Assembly (NCBI RefSeq): GCF_017312365.1
Contig: NZ_BLJI01000001.1
Span: 62,001-126,000 of the forward strand
Direction: 5' to 3'
Length of the DNA: 64,000 bases
Source: Chroococcus sp. FPU101
GTDB taxonomy: Bacteria > Cyanobacteriota > Cyanobacteriia > Cyanobacteriales > Microcystaceae
In this document: in pieces, positions 39,201 through 47,997 of the stretch
Layout of the letters: each line of letters opens with the position of its first letter
Position numbering within the stretch: the first letter of the stretch is position 1
The notes under the pieces: model-generated
Database searches by the model: none
The model's input: the letters and a program-made list of their open reading frames with translations, nothing else
Told to the model about the DNA's origin: nothing
Position numbers and translations under genes: made by a program

Positions 39201-40382
39201 TTATTAATACATCATGATGCGTTACGTTTACGATTTACACTTTCTGAGACTGGTTGGCAACAGTTTAATATTGCACCTGATGAAAATATCCCTTTGACAA
39301 TTATTGATCTTTCGGGACAGCCAAAAGAAAAAATAGAAGAGATAGCGACTCAGATTCAAGCGAGTCTTAATTTAACAGATGGGCCGATTTTTCGAGGTGT
39401 TTGGTTTGATTTTGGCGAGGAACAATCAAGTTATTTATTATTAGTCATTCATCATTTAGCAGTAGATGGCGTTTCTTGGCGTATTTTACTAGAAGATTTA
39501 GCAACAGGATATCAACAGTTAATCAATAATAAAAAAATACAATTACCAGCAAAAACGTCCCCTTATAAAGATTGGGCTAATTATTTAATTCAATTTGGTG
39601 ATTTAAGAGAAACAACAAATAATATATTTAGTAATTTACCAGTTGATTATTCTAATGGAGATAATACTGTAGCTTCGACTGCTCAAATTATTACTTCTTT
39701 AACCGTTGAAGAAACCCAAGCTTTACTTAAAGATATTCCACAATTTTATCAAACACAAATTAATGATGTTTTACTAACAGCACTTGCTCAAGCATTTACT
39801 CAATGGACGGGACATTCTGATTTATTAGTTGATTTAGAAAGTCATGGCAGAGATACTGATGAATTTGATTTATCTCGTACTGTTGGTTGGTTTACTACAA
39901 TTATTCCTCTTTGTTTAGATTTAACTAATCTTAAAAAAATAGAAGATTCTCTTAAAAGTATTAAAGAGCAATTGCGCCGTAGTTCATTGAAAATGAGTTT
40001 TAATTTACAATCAAATTCAGAAGTTATTTTTAATTATTTAGGTCAATTAGATCGAGTACCATCCAGTTATCCAATTTTAAGTTTAGTCAATGAATTACAG
40101 GGAGCAAGACGTAGTTTTCGGCAGAATCGTTGTTATTTATTGGATGTAAATAGTTTGGTGATTGAAGATAAATTACAAGTGAATTGGATTTATAGCAAAA
40201 ATATCCATCAACAAAAGACCATTCAAAATTTAGCTAATAATTATATTATTGCTTTAAAAGCTATTATTACACATTGTCAGACATTAGAAACAAAAGTGTA
40301 TACACCCTCAGATTTCTCGGCTGCCAAATTAGAACAAAAACAGCTTGACCAATTTTTAAACAAAATTAATAAGAGGAAATAA
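36300..40382 (+). CDS. NRPS C(partial)-A-PCP-E, 3' part of the split gene; Asn-like specificity
   Basis: This part has 1360 residues from a nominal TTG without ribosome site. The frame is continuous with coding sequence from 36180, so the true start is that of the upstream piece (35842). The rest of the condensation domain contains FHHIIADGWS. A spans ~350-830 (YTSGSTGKPKG, NEYGPTE, GELYIGG). Specificity residues read by eye are D-A-T-K-I-G-E-V-G, close to Asn codes. The carrier has Ser872 in ELGGDSI, the GGDS form usual before epimerases. E spans ~920-1345 and shows PIQEWF, HHLAVDGVSW, ESHGRD and RTVGWFT, but the PxxGxGYG motif is missing. The next gene starts with a DCL-type C domain, so a D-residue is expected. 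The GAGGA ribosome site for that gene (40373-40377) lies in this gene's last codons. Confidence 0.88.
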   Translation: MRVTLLQLNPQESILLIIFHHIIADGWSRGIFLKELITLYKSDQLPDLPIQYVDFADWQRQWLTGEEIKKQLAYWKQQLADLPVLNLPTDYPRPVVQSFRGASQSFNLSKHLTDSLKQLSRQERVTLFMTLLTAFNILLHRYSGQDDLVISSPIANRNYSETEGIIGFFVNTLILRNNLSRNPTFLELLKRVKEITTGAYKHQDLPFAKLVEDLQPERNLSHNPLFQVMFQLQNEAYQLQNSPSPELAIPNLKLEQYWIELEFTKFDLTWHLIEQETGILGVIEYSTDLFKTETITRMFQHFQQLLSGIITNPQKRLSELTLLSPTEQHQLLIEWNNTKTDETLDLVHQIFEKQAEKTPNNIAVVCGNQKLTYQELNQKANQLAHHLQILGVKPETLVGICFKRSLEMAIAILGILKAGGAYVPLDPTYPQDRLAYMLEDSKVFLLLTQTELLEILPQNQTQILCLDTNHPVEVWSGDPSQNTNINADNLAYVIYTSGSTGKPKGTLLTHRGLINYLTWAIQEYNVSEGEGSPVQSSIGFDATITSLYTPLLVGKTVVLLPEEQELEVLNTDHHYSLLKLTPAYLGILSQFPQKAQTNALIIGGEALFGNHLTFWQHQTPNTRLINEYGPTETVVGCCVYEVQKPVTGLVPIGKAIANTQLYILDRYLQPVPIGVPGELYIGGAGVARGYLNRPDLTADKFIPNPFSSGRLYKTGDQARYLSDGNIEYLGRLDEQVKIRGFRIELGEIEAVLAQHPDITEAFVTVHEDTQGNKRLVAYLVPSTPQNLRDFLKSKLPDYMIPSAFIPLTTFPLTANGKINRKALPSPDLSTTTASLVLPRTANEEILAQIWAEVLGRESISIHDNFFELGGDSILSIQIIAKVNQKGLKITPKQLFEHQTIALLAAVAQTVTATQIEQGIVIGNVPLTPIQEWFFKQNLIEPHHYNQSVLLELSPQIQPQLLEQVIQELLIHHDALRLRFTLSETGWQQFNIAPDENIPLTIIDLSGQPKEKIEEIATQIQASLNLTDGPIFRGVWFDFGEEQSSYLLLVIHHLAVDGVSWRILLEDLATGYQQLINNKKIQLPAKTSPYKDWANYLIQFGDLRETTNNIFSNLPVDYSNGDNTVASTAQIITSLTVEETQALLKDIPQFYQTQINDVLLTALAQAFTQWTGHSDLLVDLESHGRDTDEFDLSRTVGWFTTIIPLCLDLTNLKKIEDSLKSIKEQLRRSSLKMSFNLQSNSEVIFNYLGQLDRVPSSYPILSLVNELQGARRSFRQNRCYLLDVNSLVIEDKLQVNWIYSKNIHQQKTIQNLANNYIIALKAIITHCQTLETKVYTPSDFSAAKLEQKQLDQFLNKINKRK

Positions 40383-40386
40383 ATTT

Positions 40387-43300
40387 ATGGAAAATATTGA
40401 AGATATTTATGAACTTTCTCCATTACAACAGGGAATGCTTTTTCACACGCTTTATTCGCCTGAATCTGGGGTGTATTTTGAGCAACGTAGTTGTTTACTG
40501 CAAGGAAATTTGAATGTTACTATCTTCCAAAAAGCTTGGCAATTAGTTATAGAAAGACACGCTGTTTTACGGACGGCTTTTTATTGGGAGGAAGTCGAAA
40601 AACCTTTGCAAGTTGTTTATAAAACAGTTGAGTTACCTTGGATAGTAGAAGATTGGAATAGTGAAGACGAAGAAAGATTAGAAACTTTTTTATTAGCCGA
40701 TAGAAAGCGAGGTTTTAATCTCAATGAAGCTCCTTTAATGCGATGTGCTTTAATCAGAGTTGGGAAAAATGCTTATCGTTTTGTTTGGAGTCATCATCAT
40801 CTTTTAATGGATGGTTGGTGTAATGGTATTCTCTTAAAAGAAGTATTAGCATTTTATGAAGCTTTATTACAGAATAAAACACTAACTTTGATTCCGCCTC
40901 GTCCTTATCGAGATTATATTTTATGGTTACAAGAACAAAATTTAGAAAAAGCTGAAACCTATTGGAGACAATCTCTTCAGAGTTTTACAGAGCCAACAAA
41001 ATTAAGCATTAAGTTATCAAAAAAGCAAGAAAGTTATCAAGAAGAAAAACTAAATTTATCAAGCTCTTTAACAACTAAATTACAAGCTTTTGCTCAAGAG
41101 AATCGTTTAACACTTAATACCCTTATTCAAGGTGCATGGGCATTTATTTTAAGTCGTTATAGTAATGAAAATGATATTCTTTTTGGTGCAACAGTATCGG
41201 GTCGTCCTCCTACATTAACAGAAGTTGATTCAATTGTTGGTTTATTTATTAATACTTTACCTGTACGAATTAAAATTAATTCAGATGATTTAATTTTCTG
41301 GTTACAACAACTTCAAGTACAGCAAATTGAACGGGAACAATATTCTTATAGTTCTCTTATTGATATTCAAGGTTGGAGTGAAGTACCAAGAGGAATACCT
41401 TTATTTGAAAGTTTACTTGTTTTTGAAAATTATCCAATTTCTTTAGAAACTATTTTACAAGAATGGAATGGCATTTTAAAAATTAGTGACACTAAAGGGT
41501 TTGAACAAACGAATTATCCTTTAACCTTATCCGTTATTCCAAGTTCAGAATTATCTCTACACATTAGTTATGATGTCGGTTGTTTTGATGCTGATACCAT
41601 TAAACAGATCTTAGAGCATTTAGAATTAATTTTATCGACAATTGCCACTAATCCTCAATCAATTCAAGATTTACCTTTACTCACTCCATCTGATGAACAG
41701 AAATTATTCATCGAGTGCAATAATACTAAACAAGTCTATTTATTAGACAAATGTATTCATCAGTTATTTGAAGAACAAGTCGAAAAAACACCAGATGCGA
41801 TCGCTGTTATTTTTGAAGATCAAACACTAACTTATCATCAACTCAATCAAAGAGCGAATCAATTAGCTAATTATTTAAAATCTTGTGGAGTTAAACCCGA
41901 TGAATTAATCGGAATTTTTTTAGAACGCTCTCTCGAAATGATTATAGGATTATTGGGTATCCTTAAATCAGGATGTGCTTATATTCCATTAGATCCAAAC
42001 TATCCAAAAGAACGATTAGATTACATCATTCAAGAGACACAAATTAAAGTTCTATTAACTCAACAAGATTTAATTCAAAACACTTATCAAATACCAGTTA
42101 TCTTTTTAGACCAAGCTTGGGAACATCTTTCATCCCATAGCGATAGTAATTTAGATCTTTCTTTACACTTTAATAATTTAGCTTATATTATTTATACTTC
42201 AGGCTCTACAGGAAAACCCAAAGGTGTGATGATCGAACATCGTTCATTAGTTAGTTTTACACAATGGGCAATTAAACACTATCAATTAACTTCAAATGAT
42301 AGAATTTTACAGTTTGCGACGATTAGCTTTGATGTCGCAGCAGAAGAAATCTATCCTTGTTTGTGTTCGGGTGGAACTTTGGTATTACGCACTGATGAGA
42401 TGTTGTCAGATGTAACGAAATTTATTCAGAAATGTCAGGAATTGGAAATAACTGTTTTAAATATACCGACTGCTTATTGGTATCAACTCAATACCGTTTC
42501 AGAATTTCCATCTAGTTTACGCTTAGTCATCATTGGGGGAGAAAAAGTTATATCATCACACAATAACTTAAATAGTTCTACTCAGTTAATTAATGCTTAT
42601 GGACTGACTGAGACTACAATTACTTCCACGACTTATACTATAGAAAATAATTTATCAGAAATTCCCATTGGTAGAGCGATCGATAATGTTCAAACTTATA
42701 TAGTCGATCGCAACTTACAACCTGTTCCCATTGGTGTAGCAGGAGAATTACTCATTGGTGGATTACACTTAGCAAGAGGTTATTTTAATCGTCCTGATCT
42801 TACAGCAGATAAGTTTATCCCTAATCCTTTTACTCAGTTTAATGGAGAAAGGTTATATAAAACAGGAGATCAAGCACGATATTTAAGTGATGGTGATATT
42901 GAATATTTGGGTCGTTTGGATAATCAGGTCAAAATACGGGGTTTTCGGATTGAATTAGGCGAAATCGAAGCAATATTAAACCAACATCCAGACATTCAAG
43001 AAGCGATCGTTCTTACTTATGATCAACAGTTAGCTGCTTACATTGTTACACATCAGGCTCTCACTGTCTCTGATTTACGCCATTTTCTGAGGGAACAATT
43101 GCCAGAATACATGATACCTGCTTATTTTGTCTTTCTGGAATCATTTCCACTAACAGTTAATGGTAAAATCAACCATCGTCAACTTCCGACACCCGTTCCC
43201 AGTCGTACAGATGAAGTGACTTATCTTGTTCCTCGTACTCCAGTTGAAGAAATTATTACAGGAATTTGGGGGAGTGTTTTAGGAATAGAAACCGTCGGGG

Positions 43301-46300
43301 TAGAAGATAATTTTTTTGAGTTGGGGGGACATTCTCTACTCGCTACTCAGGTTATTTCTCGTTTGCGGGATGCTTTTAATACAGATATATCTCTGAAAGA
43401 TTTATTTAACTCACCTACCGTTGTCGGTTTAGCGCAAAAAATCGAATTATCTCAACAAAAAGAATCAATAACGCCGATTTTACAAATTAATCGAGAACAA
43501 GATTTACCTTTATCCTTTGCTCAAGCTAGATTATGGTTTCTCGCTCAGTTAGAACCTGATAATCCTTTTTATAATATTGCGATTCCGATTCGGATACAAG
43601 GAAAATTACAAGTCGATGTTTTAGAGCAAAGTTTCAATAAAATATTACAGCGACACGAAATCTTACGAACGACTTTTGAGACAAGAGACGGTAAACCAAT
43701 ACAGGTGATCTGGCCTAAAGTTAGATTCAATTTAGATATTTTTGAATCTCAAGAACCTATTAAAGAACTTGCACTCAAAGAAGCACAACACCCTTTTATT
43801 CTTGATCAAAGTCCTTTACTAAGGGTAAAAATTCTGCGTGTGAGTGAAACCGAGCATATTTTGTTCTTAACCCTACATCATATTATTGCTGATGGTTGGT
43901 CGTTGGGCATTTTGGTACGAGAATTAGCCGCATTGTATCAAGGAAAAGCTTTAGAGCCATTATCGCTACAATATGCAGATTTTGCATCTTGGCAGAGAGA
44001 ATATCTACAAGGACAAAAACTGGCAACTTTACTGAATTACTGGAAAGAACAATTACACGATGCTCCAAGTTTACTGGAATTACCAAGCGATCGTCCACGT
44101 TCTGCTATACAATCTTTTCGTGGGGCTAGATATAAGTTTAAGCTTTCTGGACAATTAACAGACGCTCTAAAAACCCTGAGTCAAAAGTCGGGTAGTACCT
44201 TGTTTATGGTGCTGTTAGCCACTTTTTCGACCCTACTCCATCGCTATACGGGAAGTAGTGATCTGGTGATTGGTTCTCCTATAGCCAATCGTAATCGTTC
44301 GGAATTAGAGGCATTGATTGGCTTTTTTGTCAATACTTTGCCTCTTAGAATTAATAGTGCAGGAAATCCGACGTTTGAGGAATTACTGCAGCGAGTACGT
44401 CAGGTTAGTTTAGATGCTTACAATCATCAAGATTTACCTTTTGAACGTATTTTAGAGGGGCTGTCTGCGCCACGTCCCTCTGGAATGCCGCCCACAGGTG
44501 ACGGCATCGGGGACTCACCTGCGGGCGCAGCTTGTACGCCCCGTGACTACTTGCAGCTTGAACGTTCTTTAAGTTATTCTCCATTATTCCAAGTGATGTT
44601 TGTTCTGCAAAATACACCGATGGAAAAGATTGAAGTAGCGGGGTTGACGTGGACACCGTTAGAATTAGAAAACGGTACCGCTAAATTTGATTTAACGATA
44701 ACTTTAGAAGAAACGGAGCAGGGGTTAGACGGCGTTTTCGAGTACAATACAGATTTGTTTGAAGCAGCTACAATTCATCGGATGGCTGGATGTTTCCGTA
44801 CTTTGCTATCTGCGGTTGTTGAAAGTCCAGAATTACCGATATCTGAGTTACCTTTATTGAGTAAAGCGGAGCAAAAACAGTTATTACTGAGTTGTAACGA
44901 GACAAAAACCGATTATCCGAAAGATTTGTGTATTCACCAAGTATTTGAACGACAAGCGACTAAAACACCCGATGCGGTTGCGGTTGTGTACGAAGAACAA
45001 CAATTAACTTATCGAGAACTCAATCAACGCGCTAGACAATTTGCTTCTATCTTACAACAGCAGAGAGTTACGACAGAAACTTTGGTAGGGTTATGTGTCG
45101 ATCATTCTTTTGATCTTATTGTGGGAATGTTGGCTATCCTAATGTCTGGAGGGGTATACATTCCCATCGATGCAACCTATCCCCAAGAGAGAATCAATTT
45201 TATTGTAGAAGATACAGGATTAACTCTGGTTCTGACTCAACATCAATACATTACCCAGTTTTCTAACATAAAATGTCTCTGTTTAGACTCTGTAGGAGTT
45301 TGGTTGCCAAACCCTGAACCACAAAAAAATGTACTAATTAATAGTACGCCGCAGCCCGACAACTTAGCTTATATTATGTATACTTCGGGTTCAACGGGGA
45401 TACCGAAAGGGGTTTGTATTCCACATCAAGGAATTGTGCGCTTAGTCAAAGAAAATAACTATATTCATTTTGGGTCGGATGAAGTTTTTTTACAAGCAGC
45501 ACCGACATCTTTTGATGCAGCGACTTTTGAGATTTGGGGAGCATTACTCAATGGGGCAAAATTAGTTTTATTACCCTATCATCAACCCTCTTTAGCTCAA
45601 TTAGGAGAAGCCATCATACAATACCAGATTACAACACTCTGGCTTACTGCGGGTTTATTCCAACTGATGATCGATGAACAATTAGACAGTTTAGCATCCG
45701 TTCGTCAATTACTTGCAGGTGGGGATGTTCTATCGAGGGTTCATGTACAGAAATTCCTACACAGATATCCTAATTCTAGATTGATTAATGGTTATGGCCC
45801 AACAGAGGGAACGACTTTTACCTGTACTGCTGATCTTAAATTAACAGATGATGCGCTTCCGATTGGTCATCCAATTTCTAATACACAAGTTTATATTTTA
45901 GATTCCTATCTACAACCTGTCCCTATCGGTGTTGCGGGTGAGTTGTATATTGGAGGAGATGGGTTAGCTAGAGGTTATTTGAATCGTTTTGATTTAACCG
46001 CAGAAAAGTTTATCCCAAATCCTTTTATTAAAGGTCAACGATTGTATCAAACTGGAGATAGGGTACGATATTTACCCAATGGTAATATTGAATATCTCGA
46101 TCGCTTGGATCGTCAAGTCAAAATTAGAGGGTTTCGGATTGAATTAGGGGAAATTGAAGCGATATTAAACCAACACCCAAAAGTCAAAGAAAGTGTTGTT
46201 ATTGTTCAAGAGCGTTTAATTGCTTATGTTGTTCCCAGTCTAGAGCTAACATCTTCAGAGTTACGGAGTTTTGTGAGTGAACGATTACCCGATTATATGA

Positions 46301-47997
46301 TACCTGCATTTTTTGTTCTACTGGATAGTTTACCCCTAACCAGTAATGGCAAAATCGATCGTATAGCTTTACCCTCCCCTGAAATCACGGTTTCTGATGA
46401 TGTCCCTCATACAGTAATTGAAAGCAAATTAGCCAAAATTTGGTCAAATCTGCTCAATTTAGAAACGGTTGGCATTCACGATAATTTTTTTGAATTGGGA
46501 GGAGATTCTATCTTAGCCATACAAATCGTAGCACGAGCCAATCAAGCAGGTTTACAGATTACACCCAAACAAATCTTTCAGTATCAAACGATCGCGGAAC
46601 TTGCTACAATCGCAGGTACATCAAAAATTATTTCAGAACAAGGTTTAGTTACAGGTTTAGTTCCCCTGACACCGATACAGCATTGGTTTTTTGAGCAAAA
46701 TTTATCTAACCCTCATCATTTTAATCAAGCGGTTTTACTCGAAGTTAAATCTGAACTGAATTTATCTTATCTTCAACAAGCTTTAGAACATCTATTCCTA
46801 CATCATGATGCTTTACGGTTGCGCTTTGAATATCAGTCGGGTGAATGGCAACAGGTCATTAGTAACGAAATTCCCAGACTAAATCTCAATGTATCTAATT
46901 TAAACGAAATTGAAACGAGTGCCAATCAATTACAGCAAAGTTTAGACTTATCGAGTGACTTAGTACGAGTTGCTTGTTTTGGTTCTCGTTTGTTATTTGT
47001 CGTTCATCATTTAGTTATTGATGGAATTTCTTGGCGAATTTTACTCGAAGACTTACAGACAGCATATCAGCAACTAGAACGAGGGGAGACAATTCAATTA
47101 CCTTCTAAAACCACTTCTTTTAAACAATGGTCAGAATCTTTACAAGAATACACTGATTCAGAGACAGAAAGAGAGTATTGGCGTACACTTCTATCTAATC
47201 CTGTATATCCATTACCTGTAGACGAAAGGGGAGAAAATACCATTGCTTCGAGTGATACGGTTACGGTTATTCTAGACACTGAACAAACTCAAGCGTTACT
47301 GACAGAAGTTCCCCAAGCATACAATACTCAAATTAATGATATTTTATTGACTGCTTTGGTACTCGCATTCAAGAAATGGACAGGAAATTCTACTTTACTC
47401 CTTGACTTAGAAAGTCATGGTAGAGAAACCATTTTTACAGAAATTGATGTCTCGCGTACTGTGGGATGGTTTACATCTATTTTTCCCGTTTATCTAAATT
47501 TAGAAGACGAAACCTTAGAAAAAGCCATTAAAACCATTAAAGAACAACTGCGTCGCATTCCCAATCAGGGAGTCGGCTATGGTATATTAAACTATATCAA
47601 ATCCTCAGATTCTATTCGATCGTCAAAGGCTGAGGTGAGTTTTAATTATTTAGGTCAATTTGATCAGATGTTGTCAGCTTCTCCTTACTTTAATCTAGCT
47701 CAGGAGTCTACAGGTTTATCTTCTGCTTTACAAAATCAGCGACGTTATTTGTTAGAAATTAATGGAATGATTCGAGACAAACAACTTTATCTGAATTGGA
47801 CATATAGTAAAAGAATACATGAGCGCACAACTATCGAAAATCTAGCTCAATATTTTCTCACGAGTTTACAGGATTTAATCGAATATTGCCAATTAGACGC
47901 AGGAGGTTATACCCCTTCTGATTTTACTTTAGCTCAACTCGACTCCGAACAATTAGACGCAGTGATGATGATGGTAGAATTTGAGGGGGAATCATGA
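40387..47997 (+). CDS. Bimodular NRPS, C-A-PCP-C-A-PCP-E (unknown residue, then Val)
   Basis: The protein has 2536 residues; the ATG has GAGGA 9 bases upstream. C1 is DCL type (IYELSPLQQGMLFHTLYSPE; HHHLLMDGW), fitting an upstream D-residue. A1 (~455-920) gives D-V-E-N-I-G-A-I-T, which I cannot assign; its A5 motif reads NAYGLTE. PCP1 carries Ser983. C2 is LCL type (PLSFAQARLWFLAQ; HHIIADGWS) and carries a 30-residue GC-rich insertion at 1360-1389. A2 (~1500-1990) gives D-A-F-W-L-G-G-T-F, the classical Val code. PCP2 has Ser2041 in GGDSILAIQ. E (~2085-2510) has complete motifs (PIQHWFF, HHLVIDGISW, ESHGRE, RTVGWFT, PNQGVGYG, FNYLGQ), so D-Val is expected. The stop overlaps the next gene (ATGA). 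Confidence 0.92.
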   Translation: MENIEDIYELSPLQQGMLFHTLYSPESGVYFEQRSCLLQGNLNVTIFQKAWQLVIERHAVLRTAFYWEEVEKPLQVVYKTVELPWIVEDWNSEDEERLETFLLADRKRGFNLNEAPLMRCALIRVGKNAYRFVWSHHHLLMDGWCNGILLKEVLAFYEALLQNKTLTLIPPRPYRDYILWLQEQNLEKAETYWRQSLQSFTEPTKLSIKLSKKQESYQEEKLNLSSSLTTKLQAFAQENRLTLNTLIQGAWAFILSRYSNENDILFGATVSGRPPTLTEVDSIVGLFINTLPVRIKINSDDLIFWLQQLQVQQIEREQYSYSSLIDIQGWSEVPRGIPLFESLLVFENYPISLETILQEWNGILKISDTKGFEQTNYPLTLSVIPSSELSLHISYDVGCFDADTIKQILEHLELILSTIATNPQSIQDLPLLTPSDEQKLFIECNNTKQVYLLDKCIHQLFEEQVEKTPDAIAVIFEDQTLTYHQLNQRANQLANYLKSCGVKPDELIGIFLERSLEMIIGLLGILKSGCAYIPLDPNYPKERLDYIIQETQIKVLLTQQDLIQNTYQIPVIFLDQAWEHLSSHSDSNLDLSLHFNNLAYIIYTSGSTGKPKGVMIEHRSLVSFTQWAIKHYQLTSNDRILQFATISFDVAAEEIYPCLCSGGTLVLRTDEMLSDVTKFIQKCQELEITVLNIPTAYWYQLNTVSEFPSSLRLVIIGGEKVISSHNNLNSSTQLINAYGLTETTITSTTYTIENNLSEIPIGRAIDNVQTYIVDRNLQPVPIGVAGELLIGGLHLARGYFNRPDLTADKFIPNPFTQFNGERLYKTGDQARYLSDGDIEYLGRLDNQVKIRGFRIELGEIEAILNQHPDIQEAIVLTYDQQLAAYIVTHQALTVSDLRHFLREQLPEYMIPAYFVFLESFPLTVNGKINHRQLPTPVPSRTDEVTYLVPRTPVEEIITGIWGSVLGIETVGVEDNFFELGGHSLLATQVISRLRDAFNTDISLKDLFNSPTVVGLAQKIELSQQKESITPILQINREQDLPLSFAQARLWFLAQLEPDNPFYNIAIPIRIQGKLQVDVLEQSFNKILQRHEILRTTFETRDGKPIQVIWPKVRFNLDIFESQEPIKELALKEAQHPFILDQSPLLRVKILRVSETEHILFLTLHHIIADGWSLGILVRELAALYQGKALEPLSLQYADFASWQREYLQGQKLATLLNYWKEQLHDAPSLLELPSDRPRSAIQSFRGARYKFKLSGQLTDALKTLSQKSGSTLFMVLLATFSTLLHRYTGSSDLVIGSPIANRNRSELEALIGFFVNTLPLRINSAGNPTFEELLQRVRQVSLDAYNHQDLPFERILEGLSAPRPSGMPPTGDGIGDSPAGAACTPRDYLQLERSLSYSPLFQVMFVLQNTPMEKIEVAGLTWTPLELENGTAKFDLTITLEETEQGLDGVFEYNTDLFEAATIHRMAGCFRTLLSAVVESPELPISELPLLSKAEQKQLLLSCNETKTDYPKDLCIHQVFERQATKTPDAVAVVYEEQQLTYRELNQRARQFASILQQQRVTTETLVGLCVDHSFDLIVGMLAILMSGGVYIPIDATYPQERINFIVEDTGLTLVLTQHQYITQFSNIKCLCLDSVGVWLPNPEPQKNVLINSTPQPDNLAYIMYTSGSTGIPKGVCIPHQGIVRLVKENNYIHFGSDEVFLQAAPTSFDAATFEIWGALLNGAKLVLLPYHQPSLAQLGEAIIQYQITTLWLTAGLFQLMIDEQLDSLASVRQLLAGGDVLSRVHVQKFLHRYPNSRLINGYGPTEGTTFTCTADLKLTDDALPIGHPISNTQVYILDSYLQPVPIGVAGELYIGGDGLARGYLNRFDLTAEKFIPNPFIKGQRLYQTGDRVRYLPNGNIEYLDRLDRQVKIRGFRIELGEIEAILNQHPKVKESVVIVQERLIAYVVPSLELTSSELRSFVSERLPDYMIPAFFVLLDSLPLTSNGKIDRIALPSPEITVSDDVPHTVIESKLAKIWSNLLNLETVGIHDNFFELGGDSILAIQIVARANQAGLQITPKQIFQYQTIAELATIAGTSKIISEQGLVTGLVPLTPIQHWFFEQNLSNPHHFNQAVLLEVKSELNLSYLQQALEHLFLHHDALRLRFEYQSGEWQQVISNEIPRLNLNVSNLNEIETSANQLQQSLDLSSDLVRVACFGSRLLFVVHHLVIDGISWRILLEDLQTAYQQLERGETIQLPSKTTSFKQWSESLQEYTDSETEREYWRTLLSNPVYPLPVDERGENTIASSDTVTVILDTEQTQALLTEVPQAYNTQINDILLTALVLAFKKWTGNSTLLLDLESHGRETIFTEIDVSRTVGWFTSIFPVYLNLEDETLEKAIKTIKEQLRRIPNQGVGYGILNYIKSSDSIRSSKAEVSFNYLGQFDQMLSASPYFNLAQESTGLSSALQNQRRYLLEINGMIRDKQLYLNWTYSKRIHERTTIENLAQYFLTSLQDLIEYCQLDAGGYTPSDFTLAQLDSEQLDAVMMMVEFEGES
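44464..44553 (+). repeat. 90-bp GC-rich, nested-palindrome insertion inside an NRPS condensation domain
   Basis: Relative to other C domains in the window (FEKLVE.L.PERNLS), this domain reads LEGL, then 30 extra residues (SAPRPSGMPP...), then QLERSLSYSPLFQ. The extra bases contain nested inverted repeats: CTGCGCC (44465-44471) with GGCGCAG (44524-44530), and CAGGTGA (44495-44501) with TCACCTG (44515-44521). Its GC content is far above the surrounding gene. It looks like a small mobile repeat that kept the reading frame. Confidence 0.75.
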
